NCBI GenBank assembly: GCA_016717005.1
Contig: JADJUF010000001.1
Location: forward strand, 1,302,001 to 1,366,000
Direction of reading: 5' to 3'
Length of the DNA stretch: 64,000 nucleotides
Source of the DNA: Myxococcales bacterium
GTDB lineage: Bacteria > Myxococcota_A > Polyangia > Haliangiales > Haliangiaceae
The notes beneath the pieces are model-generated. The model was not told the DNA's origin, searched no databases, and saw only the letters and a program-made list of their open reading frames with translations. The position numbers and the translations under genes were made by a program. Of this stretch, positions 1-8,500 are shown piece after piece (the stretch's first letter is position 1; the number at the start of each line of letters is the position of its first letter).

Positions 1-105
1 CCCCGACCTCGCTGCGACGGGGTGCGACACCGGCCGAACCGACCAGACGGGCAAGACATTCCCGGATCGGCTCCCAGATCGGGCGCGGCGATCGCGCGGC
101 GGCGC

Positions 106-111
106 TATGGT
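106..111 (+). promoter_or_regulatory. -10 hexamer TATGGT (leaderless promoter)
   Basis: TATGGT ends 6 nt before the ATG at 118, which would place the transcription start on or beside the start codon. No -35 element is recognisable. It belongs to the TANNNT set described in the findings. Confidence 0.55.
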
Positions 112-117
112 CGGGGC

Positions 118-513
118 ATGGCGACCAAGGCACAGGCGTTCCGGACCGAGCAACAGCGGGCGGCCAAGCCCCCCCGCCCCAAGCAGCCCAAGAAGCCCCG
201 TCGCGACGAGGTCGTCGACACGTCGCTGCCGGGCGTCAGCGCGACCGACCGCAAGGCCACACGCGGTCCCAACCGCAACCTGCTGGCCGGGCGCCGCGGC
301 GGCGCCGCGCTCGAGGACTCGGCGACCGGCACGCCGTCGCGCAAGTCGACCCGCAAGAGCGTCGACCGCACCAAGCGCACGACCAACCAGCAGCTCCAGG
401 CGGTCCGCGCGACCACCTCGCCGACCGCGCGCGCGACCCGCAGCAAGGCGAAGGCCAAGGTGACGCCCAAGGCGGCGCCGAAGAAGCCGTCCACGCGCAC
501 GTCGCGGCGCTGA
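118..513 (+). CDS. Small Lys/Arg-rich basic protein, histone-H1-like
   Basis: The predicted product is 131 aa, rich in Lys, Arg, Ala, Pro, Ser and Thr, with no hydrophobic segment. N-terminal runs such as PKQPKKPRR and a C-terminal KAKAKVTPKAAPKKP resemble bacterial histone H1-like nucleoid proteins and ribosome-associated basic tails. The ATG at 118 is preferred over an upstream ATG at 22 because a TATGGT -10 hexamer lies 6 nt before it and the upstream 32 codons look like non-coding GC-rich sequence. Nucleic-acid binding is inferred from charge and composition only; no defined domain is visible. The gene converges on the radical SAM gene across a tandem repeat. Confidence 0.6.
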   Translation: MATKAQAFRTEQQRAAKPPRPKQPKKPRRDEVVDTSLPGVSATDRKATRGPNRNLLAGRRGGAALEDSATGTPSRKSTRKSVDRTKRTTNQQLQAVRATTSPTARATRSKAKAKVTPKAAPKKPSTRTSRR

Positions 514-524
514 CGAGACGACGC

Positions 525-660
525 CGCGCCGGCGGTCAGAACAGGCGCAGCCGACCGCGCCGGCGGTCAGAACAGGCGCTGCCCCGCCCGCGCCGGCGGT
601 CAGAACAGCCGCAGCTGCCCCGCCCGCGCCGGCGGTCGGAACTGCGCGCGGTCGAGGATC
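525..660. repeat. 31-36 bp tandem repeat made from the 3' end of the radical SAM gene
   Basis: Four units begin CGCGCCGGCGG at 525, 556, 589 and 625. The innermost unit (625 on) is coding sequence of the radical SAM gene. The outer units repeat its last codons together with the TGA stop (TTCTGA in coding sense), so stop codons recur about 31-33 bp apart in the 3' flank. Confidence 0.8.
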
Positions 661-1673
661 GGCGGCGTCGGCGCGTAGCCGAGGCGATCCCGGGCGACGG
701 TGAAGCGGCGCTCGAGCAGCTGGGCGTACGGCCCGGTGCCGCGCATGCGGGTCGCGAAGTCGCTGTCGTAGAGCTGGCCGCCGCGCAGGCCGCGCACCAG
801 CGCGAGCACGCGCTCGGCCCGATCCGGAAAGTGCGCGCGCAGCCAGTCGTCGAAGATCTGCTTGAGCTCGTGCGGCAGGCGCAGCACCACGTACGACGCG
901 TAGCCGGCGCCGGCGGCGCGCGCCGCGGCCAGCAGGGCCTCGAGCTCGCCGTCGTTGATCGCGGGGATCATCGGCGAGGTCAGCACGCCGACCGGGACGC
1001 CGGCGGCGGCGAGCCGCTCGATCGCCGCCAGGCGCCGGTGCGGGCGCGCGGCTCGAGGCTCGAGGATCGCGGCCAGCCCGGGATCGAGCGAGGTCAGCGA
1101 CAGGTTGACCTGGGCCAGGCCGGCGGCGGCCATCGGCGCCAGCAGGTCGAGATCGCGGACCACCAGCGCGCTCTTGGTGATGATCGTGACCGGGTGCCGG
1201 GTCTCGGCCAGGACCTCGAGCACCGCGCGCGTCAGCCGGCGCTCGCGCTCGATCGGCTGGTACGGGTCGGTGTTGGCGCCGAGGTTGATCGGCGCGCACT
1301 GGTAGCTGGCCTTGCCCAGCTCGCGCCGCAGCACCGCCGCCGCCTCGGGCTTGGCCCGGAGCTGGGTCTCGAAGTCGAGCCCCGGCGACAGGCCCAGGTA
1401 GGCGTGGGTCGGCCGCGCGAAGCAGTAGACGCAGCCGTGCTCGCAGCCGCGGTACGGGTTGATCGAGCGATCGAACGGCACGTCGGGCGAGTCGTTGCGC
1501 GCGATGATCGACTGGATCTGCTCGTCGACGACGGTCGTCGCCGGGGCCGGGCGGGGATCGTCGTCGCTCAGCGGCCCCCAGCCGTCGTCGAAGGTGGCGC
1601 GGGTCAGCGCCTCGTAGCGCCCCTGCGGGTTGGTCACGGCGCCGCGGCCGGCGTGGACCTCAGGCCCGGGCAT
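600..1673 (-). CDS. Radical SAM protein, SplB-like (PA0069 family)
   Basis: The 357-aa product carries the 4Fe-4S/SAM motif C77-EHG-C81-VY-C84 inside NPYRGCEHGCVYC, which is characteristic of the SplB-related PA0069-type family. GANTDPYQPIE, followed by the ITKS and LSLTSLD strands, fits the rest of the TIM barrel. The substrate of this family is not established; the resemblance to spore photoproduct lyase suggests nucleic-acid chemistry but is not proof. The ATG at 1673 is used. An in-frame GTG at 1715 is possible, and the open frame continues upstream only through low-complexity repeats. The 3' end, including the stop, is tandemly duplicated downstream. Confidence 0.85.
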   Translation of the reverse strand: MPGPEVHAGRGAVTNPQGRYEALTRATFDDGWGPLSDDDPRPAPATTVVDEQIQSIIARNDSPDVPFDRSINPYRGCEHGCVYCFARPTHAYLGLSPGLDFETQLRAKPEAAAVLRRELGKASYQCAPINLGANTDPYQPIERERRLTRAVLEVLAETRHPVTIITKSALVVRDLDLLAPMAAAGLAQVNLSLTSLDPGLAAILEPRAARPHRRLAAIERLAAAGVPVGVLTSPMIPAINDGELEALLAAARAAGAGYASYVVLRLPHELKQIFDDWLRAHFPDRAERVLALVRGLRGGQLYDSDFATRMRGTGPYAQLLERRFTVARDRLGYAPTPPILDRAQFRPPARAGQLRLF

Positions 1674-1778
1674 GTCCTCGGGCCGGCGGTCGGGCGGTTT
1701 GGTCCAGGCGGCCACGACCGTGAGCGTGCCCGGACCCTGTGACGTCGCCCAGACGAGATCGGACGCGGGGTCCGCTCT

Positions 1779-2043
<265 letters not shown>

Positions 2044-2085
2044 TGCGACAGTGTCGCCGACCGCGCCGCCGGCGCTCGAGCACTC

Positions 2086-2787
2086 ATGAACCACCCGATG
2101 CGTTTCGCCATCGCCGCGCTGCTGTGTGCGTTCACGGTCTGGTGGTACGTCCGTCGCGACAAGCCCGCCAGGCCGACCAGGCCTCACGCCGGCGCGATCG
2201 CCGCGCCGACCCGCCCGGTCGTCCCCGACGGTCCGCCGCGGTTCCGGCCGATCCGGCCCGACGCCCGCGCGGCGCTGCTGGCCCGGCTCGCGGCCAAGCG
2301 CGCCACGCCGGCCACGCCGGTCACGCCGACCACGCCGACCACGCCGGTCACGCCGACCACACCGACCACGCCGACCACGCCGACCACGCCGACCACGCCG
2401 ACCACGCCGACCACGCCGACCACGCCGACCGAGCCCGCGCCGACGCCGCTGCCCGGCACCGTCGACGCCAACGCGGTGCTCGACAGCATCATGCCCCTGA
2501 TGCCGTCGTTCCAGGAATGCTACGAGCGCACCCGCGCCAGCCGCAGCACCGATCGGGTGCAGGTCGACTTCGACCTCCGGCTCGAGGGAGACCCCGACCT
2601 CGGCACGCTCGTCGTCGAGGTCGAGCTCGCCGGCGACGCCCCGTTCACCGCCGACCTCGAGCTCGGCCCGTGCCTGCGCGACGCGCTCTTCGCCGTCGAG
2701 CTGCCGCCGATGACCAACGGCACGGCGGCGACGTTCCGCACGAAGATCACGCTGGCCGACGCCGACGCCGACGCCGACGATCACTGA
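2086..2787 (+). CDS. AgmX/PglI C-terminal-like protein with Thr-Pro repeat
   Basis: The 233-aa protein has one N-terminal membrane helix (about residues 4-19) followed by a basic stretch, suggesting inner-membrane anchoring with a periplasmic body. Residues about 74-115 are a PTTPTTP spacer. The C-terminal ~105 residues resemble the AgmX/PglI C-terminal domain found in myxobacterial surface and gliding proteins: a leading helix with FQECYERT, beta strands such as VDFDLRLEG and LVVEVELAG, and a second Cys in GPCLRDALF. The two Cys could form a disulfide, which is inferred. ATG at 2086 and ATG at 2098 are both possible. The role is unknown. Confidence 0.65.
   Translation: MNHPMRFAIAALLCAFTVWWYVRRDKPARPTRPHAGAIAAPTRPVVPDGPPRFRPIRPDARAALLARLAAKRATPATPVTPTTPTTPVTPTTPTTPTTPTTPTTPTTPTTPTTPTEPAPTPLPGTVDANAVLDSIMPLMPSFQECYERTRASRSTDRVQVDFDLRLEGDPDLGTLVVEVELAGDAPFTADLELGPCLRDALFAVELPPMTNGTAATFRTKITLADADADADDH
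2305..2430 (+). repeat. ACGCCGACC 9-bp microsatellite coding TPT
   Basis: About fourteen copies of a 9-bp unit (ACGCCGACC/ACGCCGGTC) encode the Thr-Pro spacer of the AgmX-like protein. Copies towards the 3' side are identical, as expected of recent slippage. Loss or gain of units would not shift the frame. Confidence 0.9.
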
Positions 2788-3041
2788 CCGCGGGTCGTCC
2801 GACCCACGCCGCGCCATCACGTCACCCCGTCGGGGTGATCGCGCCTGTCGGGTGATCGTCGGCGCGCACGCACGCCGCGCCCGATCGGCGCACACGTCGA
2901 CACGTCCGCGCACACGGCTTTCTGTAATGACCGTTAATTTAGTTTCACCTCAAAACGATTTTACAAAGACTCACATTGAGACACGCGCGCGCGATTCTCC
3001 AGGATGGTCGTTCGGTCGTTGGTGACCGAGAGGAGAAGAGG
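2788..3041. other. Intergenic region with an AT-rich island
   Basis: Most of the gap is GC-rich. Positions about 2921-2977 are strikingly AT-rich for this genome (TTAATTTAGTTTCACC and CGATTTTACAAAG). This is a plausible promoter or operator for the cytochrome gene, but no clear -35/-10 pair with standard spacing could be fixed. A palindrome-like CACCCCGTCGGGGTG at 2823-2837 is also present. Confidence 0.4.
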
Positions 3042-4574
3042 ATGAACAGCGTCCCCCGTGCGATCGTGCTCTCGTTCCTCGGCGTCGGCCTCGCGGCCTG
3101 CGCCGACCAACCGTCGGACCTCGATCAGCTCGAGCGTCCGACCGTGGTCGATCACGGCCTGTCGACGGCCGAGCGCCACGGCCGCGACGTCTGGTTCAAG
3201 AACACCTACGGCGGCGAGAAGTTCTTCGCGTTCCTCGCGGTCCACCCGGATCCCGCCAAGCGCATCCGGATCGCGTTCCAGGAGGTGCTGGCCACGCCCC
3301 GCGCCGACCGGTTCGCGCAGTGGGGCCTCATCAACGACCCCGACTGCGTCGCCGACCCAGCCGGCGGCCTCGACCTGTGCAGCGATCCCGAGGCCACCGG
3401 CGTCGTCGGCATCCGCAAGCGGCCCGGCCCCGGCGGCTCGACGATCTACGGCGCCGCGTGCGCCGCCTGCCACGCCGGCTTCGACCCCGTCGATCCGCCG
3501 GCCGATCCGGCCGAGCCGACCTGGGCCGAGATCCATCCCACGATCGGCAACCAGCACGCCAAGTTCGGCGAGGTCTTCGGCCACAACCTGGCCGCGACCG
3601 ATCCGCGCCGGCTGATGTTCGCGGCCTGGCCCGACGGCGCCGTCGACACCACCGCGCTGTTCAACGACAACATCATGAACCCGGGCGTCGTGACCGCGTT
3701 CTGGGATCAGCCCAAGCGCGCGACCTTCGACGTCGGCATGGACGCCGAGCAGCTGCGCAACGGCCAGGGCGGCGAGGACGACGTCGGCAGCGCGCTCGCG
3801 GCGATCCGCGTCTACACCAACATCGGCGTGTGCTTCGCCGAGTGCATCGCGCCGCGCGCCGATCGCCCCGACCCGGGCGCGCCGATCGATCTCGCGCAGT
3901 GCCGGGCCGCGTGCCCCGACTTCCCGCCGCAGGACGACCTCGACGATCTGGGCCAGTTCCTGCGCTCGGTGCGGGCGCCGCAGTACCCGGACCACCCGCG
4001 CAGCCTGCTGCGGTACCTGTACGGCCGCGTGGCGTTCGAGACCACGTGCGCCGGCTGCCACGTCACCCACGGCGACGGCCGCCGGGCCCACAGCGACGAC
4101 GAGATCACGCCGCTGGCGGATCCGCAGAGCACCAACGCGTGCCGGGCGCTGTCCACCAACTGGGACACCGGCAAGCTGTGGTCGGCGTTCTCGTCGGACG
4201 TGTTCAAGCAGCGCGGCTACAAGGGCTACCGGACGATGCCGCTGACCGGCATCTGGTCGACGGCGCCGTTCTTCCACAACCAGTCGATCGGGCCGTGGAC
4301 GCCGCCCGACGCCTCGCCCGCGGCCCGCGCCGCCAGCTACGAGGCGGCGATGGCCGAGCTGATGAGCTCGACCCGCACGCCCAAGATCTACGCGCTGCCG
4401 ATCGCGCTGGGGCCGTTCCCGGCCGGGACGCCGCTGACGTACGTGTTCTCGCGCGATCCCGCGACCGGCGCGGTGCTGTGCACCGACGCGGTCGAGAACC
4501 GCGGCCACACCTACGGCGCCGAGCTCCCGGCCTCGGCCAAGACCGCGCTGACCTACTGGCTGAAGTTCCAGTAG
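3042..4574 (+). CDS. Di-heme c-type cytochrome lipoprotein (RoxA/cytochrome c peroxidase-like)
   Basis: The 510-aa protein starts at an ATG behind a strong GAGGAGAAGAGG ribosome site and has a lipoprotein signal ending LAAC (Cys20). Two heme c attachment motifs are present: C140-AA-C143-H144 and C336-AG-C339-H340. The segment MPLTGIWSTAPFFHN near the C-terminus matches the 'GVW-APYLHNG' element of the di-heme peroxidase/rubber-oxygenase (RoxA) superfamily. Extra Cys residues around positions 265-290 may form disulfides. It is expected to be lipid-anchored in the envelope and redox-active; whether it is a peroxidase, an oxygenase or an electron carrier cannot be read from sequence. A paralogue-like gene lies at 55846. 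Confidence 0.8.
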   Translation: MNSVPRAIVLSFLGVGLAACADQPSDLDQLERPTVVDHGLSTAERHGRDVWFKNTYGGEKFFAFLAVHPDPAKRIRIAFQEVLATPRADRFAQWGLINDPDCVADPAGGLDLCSDPEATGVVGIRKRPGPGGSTIYGAACAACHAGFDPVDPPADPAEPTWAEIHPTIGNQHAKFGEVFGHNLAATDPRRLMFAAWPDGAVDTTALFNDNIMNPGVVTAFWDQPKRATFDVGMDAEQLRNGQGGEDDVGSALAAIRVYTNIGVCFAECIAPRADRPDPGAPIDLAQCRAACPDFPPQDDLDDLGQFLRSVRAPQYPDHPRSLLRYLYGRVAFETTCAGCHVTHGDGRRAHSDDEITPLADPQSTNACRALSTNWDTGKLWSAFSSDVFKQRGYKGYRTMPLTGIWSTAPFFHNQSIGPWTPPDASPAARAASYEAAMAELMSSTRTPKIYALPIALGPFPAGTPLTYVFSRDPATGAVLCTDAVENRGHTYGAELPASAKTALTYWLKFQ

Positions 4575-4614
4575 CGCGGGCGCGCCGGTGATCGCGGCGG
4601 CGCCCGCGGTCACC

Positions 4615-4695
4615 TCACAGCGCGATCGCGGGCGGCGTCGGCGCGCTGGCGCCCCAGCACCAGATCGTGTGATCGGCGGTGAGCGCGCAGGACAT
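4615..4695 (-). pseudogene. Remnant of an RCC1-repeat protein (C-terminal fragment)
   Basis: On the minus strand the last 26 codons before a TGA at 4615 read SCALTADHTIWCWGAS and on to ...AIAL. SCALTADxTxWCWG is the signature of bacterial RCC1-like beta-propeller blades, which normally occur in arrays of seven or more. An in-frame stop seven codons upstream and the absence of further blades show that only the last part remains. It lies in a 254-bp gap otherwise without genes. Confidence 0.6.
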
Positions 4696-4828
4696 CGCGG
4701 TGCCCCGCCCGCCCCGTCAGTTCACGTCACGATGTCCGACGTCCGGACTTCGTGCATGGGCGGACGCCACGCGGGCGGCGGCCCTCGGCGGTCGCCGCGC
4801 TCGACGCGGTCGCGGCGCGCCGGCGGCG

Positions 4829-5488
4829 TCACGGCTCGCTCGACGGGCGCCGCGGATCCCGGGTGACGCCCGGCGGGATCCCGCCGGTGACCGCGTCGGC
4901 GGCGAGCAGACCCCGGGTCCACAGGGTCCGCTCGACCATGACCGCGAACACGTGCTCGAGCGCCGCCTGGGCGGCCGGGCCCTCGAGGATCCCGAACGCC
5001 CGCGCGATCGCCTCCATCGTCGCCAGCCCGCCCGGGCGCGGCTCCGAGCGCAGGCGGTAGCGCGACGGCGGCCCCGGCGGCAGGGTCGCGCACGCGACCG
5101 CGTCGAGGCCGAGCACCCGCGACCGGACCCGCTGGGCCTGGCGCCAGGTGCCGTCGGGGACGATCAGCGTGACCGGCTCGGCCCCGCCGGCGAGCTGATC
5201 GAGCGGCACCGCGTCGGCGTCGGGGAACAGCAGCACCGGGCGCGTGCCCGCGGGCGGCGCGAACCGGGTCTCGACGTGGTCCTCGCCGCCGCGCACGATC
5301 ACCTCGCTGTTGCGCAGGCACTCGGTCGCCAGCCGACCGGTGTTGGTCGGCTTGCGATCCTCGTAGCGGTGGATCACCAGCACCAGCCGGGTCCGGGTGT
5401 CGAGCGCGGGCAAGAGCGCGCACAGGCACAGGCCGCCCAGCATCCGACAGCGGGCACAGCGGAGATCGGCGTTGGCGCGGCGGCTCAC
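4829..5488 (-). CDS. tRNA-uridine aminocarboxypropyltransferase (DTW domain, TapT-like)
   Basis: The 219-aa product has an N-terminal four-Cys cluster (C11-x2-C14, C21-x-C23) and the TDD-superfamily DxTW signature as PDGTWRQAQ, plus the conserved NTGRLA and RLRSEPRPGGLATMEA elements. Family members transfer the 3-amino-3-carboxypropyl group from SAM to a tRNA uridine (acp3U47 in E. coli). Length and motif order match bacterial DTWD proteins. It starts with GTG at 5488, with TAGGAT 6 nt upstream, so the message is probably leaderless. Confidence 0.85.
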   Translation of the reverse strand: MSRRANADLRCARCRMLGGLCLCALLPALDTRTRLVLVIHRYEDRKPTNTGRLATECLRNSEVIVRGGEDHVETRFAPPAGTRPVLLFPDADAVPLDQLAGGAEPVTLIVPDGTWRQAQRVRSRVLGLDAVACATLPPGPPSRYRLRSEPRPGGLATMEAIARAFGILEGPAAQAALEHVFAVMVERTLWTRGLLAADAVTGGIPPGVTRDPRRPSSEP

Positions 5489-5494
5489 CGCGCC

Positions 5495-5500
5495 ATCCTA
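5495..5500 (-). promoter_or_regulatory. -10 hexamer TAGGAT (leaderless promoter)
   Basis: TAGGAT on the minus strand ends 6 nt before the GTG start of the DTW-domain gene. The identical hexamer and spacing recur before the gene starting at 15710. Confidence 0.55.
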
Positions 5501-5537
5501 CGCGGCCCGGCGCGCCGACGTCGGCCGGCGATCCCGC

Positions 5538-5566
5538 TTGACCCCCGCCACCGCATCCGGTCCCAT
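5538..5566 (+). promoter_or_regulatory. Candidate sigma70-type promoter of the fused lipoprotein gene
   Basis: TTGACC (5538-5543) and TCCCAT (5561-5566) are separated by 17 bp. A GGGGAG ribosome site follows and the ATG is at 5585, so this gene would have an ordinary leader. The -10 match is poor. Confidence 0.35.
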
Positions 5567-5584
5567 CGCCACCGGGGAGCCATC

Positions 5585-8500
5585 ATGACCAAGCCTTACC
5601 TTGCGAGCCTCGTGCTCGTGGCGGTCGCCGCATCGACAGGATGCGGCGGCGGCTGCTCGAGCCTCGAACCCATCCCGGGCGGATTTCCGTCGGCGGCGCG
5701 CACGCCCAACGCCGCGCAGGTCCGCGTCAGCCAGTCGGGCCTGGCCTCGGTCGCCGCCGATCCCGCGGCGCTCCTGGGCGGCCTGCTCGGCGGCATGGGC
5801 CTGACCTTCGACGTGCCGGCGAGCTGCGGCGGCTCGACGCCGGTGTGCTGCCCGGGCGGCAACCCGCAGTCGCCGTGCGGCCCGATCGTGATCGATCTGA
5901 CCCAGCAGCCCGGCGATCAGCCGCGGCTCGAGCTGCGCCCGGCCCAGGGCGCGTCGCGCCTCGACGTGACCGTGCGCGCGCGCGTCCGCACCCAGATGGA
6001 CATCCCGGTGACCGTGCCGCTGGTCGGCGACTGCGGCGTGCGGATCGACACCGCGCCCGGCCCCGACCCCGACATCAAGCTCGACATCCCGGTCAACTTC
6101 CGCCAGGACGCGACGGCCTCGACCACGCGCATCGAGGTCGGCGACGTGGTCGTGTCGCAGCTGACCAGCGCCGACGTGGCGCTGACCGGCAGCTTCGGCT
6201 GCCAGCTCGCCAGCCTCGGCATCGGCCTGTTCATCGGCACGCTCACCAGCACCTTCTCCGACGCGATCAAGGGCGCGGTCGCCGACCAGGCGTGCAAGCA
6301 GTGCCCGTCGGGTCAGGTCGGCGAGTGCGGCCCGTTCGCGACCGCGTGCACGAACAACGTGTGCATGCGCGCCGACGACACCTGCTACCAGGAGGTCGGC
6401 ATCACCGGGCGCGCCCGCGGCGCCAACCTGTTCTCGAGCCTGTCGCCCGGCACGACCGGCGCGATGGACGTCTACGACGTCGCCGGCGGCTACGCCACGT
6501 CCGACAGCAACGGCCTGGCGCTGGGCCTGCTCGGCGGCTTCCAGCCGGCCGGCGCCCCGCGCGATCGCTGCGGCCCGCCAGCGACCGCGCCGGCCCGGGT
6601 CACGATCCCGACCTCGCCGTTCTTCCAGGGCAACACCCGGCCCGACACCGGCGCGCCGTTCGGCCTGGCGTTCGGCCTGCACCAGAGCCAGATCGACGAG
6701 CTGGCCTACAGCCTCTACGACGGCGGGCTCCTGTGCCTGACGGTCGGCACCCGCACGGTCGACCTGCTCACGACCGACACGCTCGGGCTGATCGCGCCGT
6801 CGCTGTCGAACCTGCTCACCAAGACCGGGGCGGTCGCGGTCGGCCTGCGGCCCCAGGCGCCGCCGACGATGGTGCTCGGGCTCAACACGTTCACGATGGC
6901 GCCCGACGGCACGATGGTCGTCGACGAGCCGCTGCTCGACATCACGTTCCGCGGCCTCGAGCTCGACTTCTTCGTGTCGATCGAGGACCAGTACGTCCGC
7001 ATCTTCACGATCGTCACCGACCTGCACCTGCCGCTGGGCATGCAGGTCAACGCCGCCGGCGAGCTCGAGCCGGTGTTCGGCGATCTGGCCGGCGCGTTCA
7101 CCAACCTGTCGGTCAAGAACAGCGACGCGCTCACCGAGGACCCGGCCCAGCTGGCGCTGCGGTTCCCGGCGCTGCTCGAGCTGGCGCTGCCGGGCCTGGC
7201 CGGCGGCCTGGGCTCGTTCGCGCTGCCGGCGCTGGGCGGCCTGAACATCGAGGTCACCGACATCACCGCCGTCGACAGCAAGCGGTTCCTGGCGATCTTC
7301 GCCGACCTCGTGCCGGGCCAGATGATGCGCGCGCCGGTCGAGACCACCGCGACGATCGACGACGTGCTGCTGCCGCCGGCCGACGCGCTCGACGATCCCG
7401 ACCGCTGGACCACCGAGGCCGCGCCGAAGGTGGCGCTGGTGCTCGGCGGCGACGCCCCCGATCTCGAGTGGTCGTGGCGCACCGACGATGGCCTGTGGTC
7501 GGCGTGGTCGCCCTACCCGACCCAGACCGTCACCAGCCGCACGCTGTGGCTGCCCGGCATCCACCGCATCGAGGTCCGCGCCCGGGTCCACGGCCGGAGC
7601 GAGACGATCGATCCGACGCCGGTCGTGCTCGAGCTGCCGATCGCGCCCGAGCGCGGCCAGCGCAAGGCCGGCTTCCACGGCGCCCCCGGCGAGGGCGGGT
7701 GCAACTGCGCCACCGGCGGCGGCGCGGCCGACGCCCTGCCCCTGGGCCTGACCGCGCTGGCGCTGCTGCTGCGCCGGCGCCGGCGCGGGTCGCTCGACCG
7801 GCGGGCGCTGCGGCGGCTCGCGACCGCGGCGCTGGTGCTGGCGATCGGCGCGACGATCCCGGCGTGCGACTGCGGCGGCACCCCGGCCTGCGGCGACACC
7901 GCGTGCCTGCCGGGCGAGGTCGCGGTCGGCACGCTCGGCCGCTACAACGGCGCCGCCACCGACGGCGCCCGCACGGTCGTGTCGACCTACGATCAGCTGC
8001 TCACCGACCTCGTGCTGGTCGACGTCGCCGCCGACGGCACCCGCAGCTTCACCGCGGTCGACGGCGTCCCGGACGAGACGCCGACCTACGAGCCGTCGAC
8101 CTACCGCGGCGGCGTCACCGCGGCCGGCCCCGACGTCGGCACGTACACCTCGGTGGCGCTGGCCGGCGGGCTGGCGCGGATCGCCTACCAGGACCGCGAC
8201 CACGCCGCGCTCAAGGTCGCGATCGAGACCAAGGCCGGCGAGTACACCAGCTACGCGCTCCAGGACGACGACAGCGACGTCGGCGGGTTCGCGAGCCTGG
8301 CGCTCGACGGCACCGGCGCGCCGGTGATCGCGTACCTGGCGCAGAACGTCGCCGGCGCCGGCGGCGCCCGCGAGACCCAGCTGCGCCTGGCGCGGGCCCA
8401 GGCCGCGGCCCCGGCCGGGCTCAACGACTGGCGGTTCTCGACGATCGCGACGGCGACGGTGTCGTGCGCCGGGCTGTGCGGCACCGGCAACGCGTGCCTG

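Noticed and set aside
2305..2430. Regular repeat considered as a CRISPR array
   Set aside because: The units are contiguous 9-mers with no spacers and are coding.
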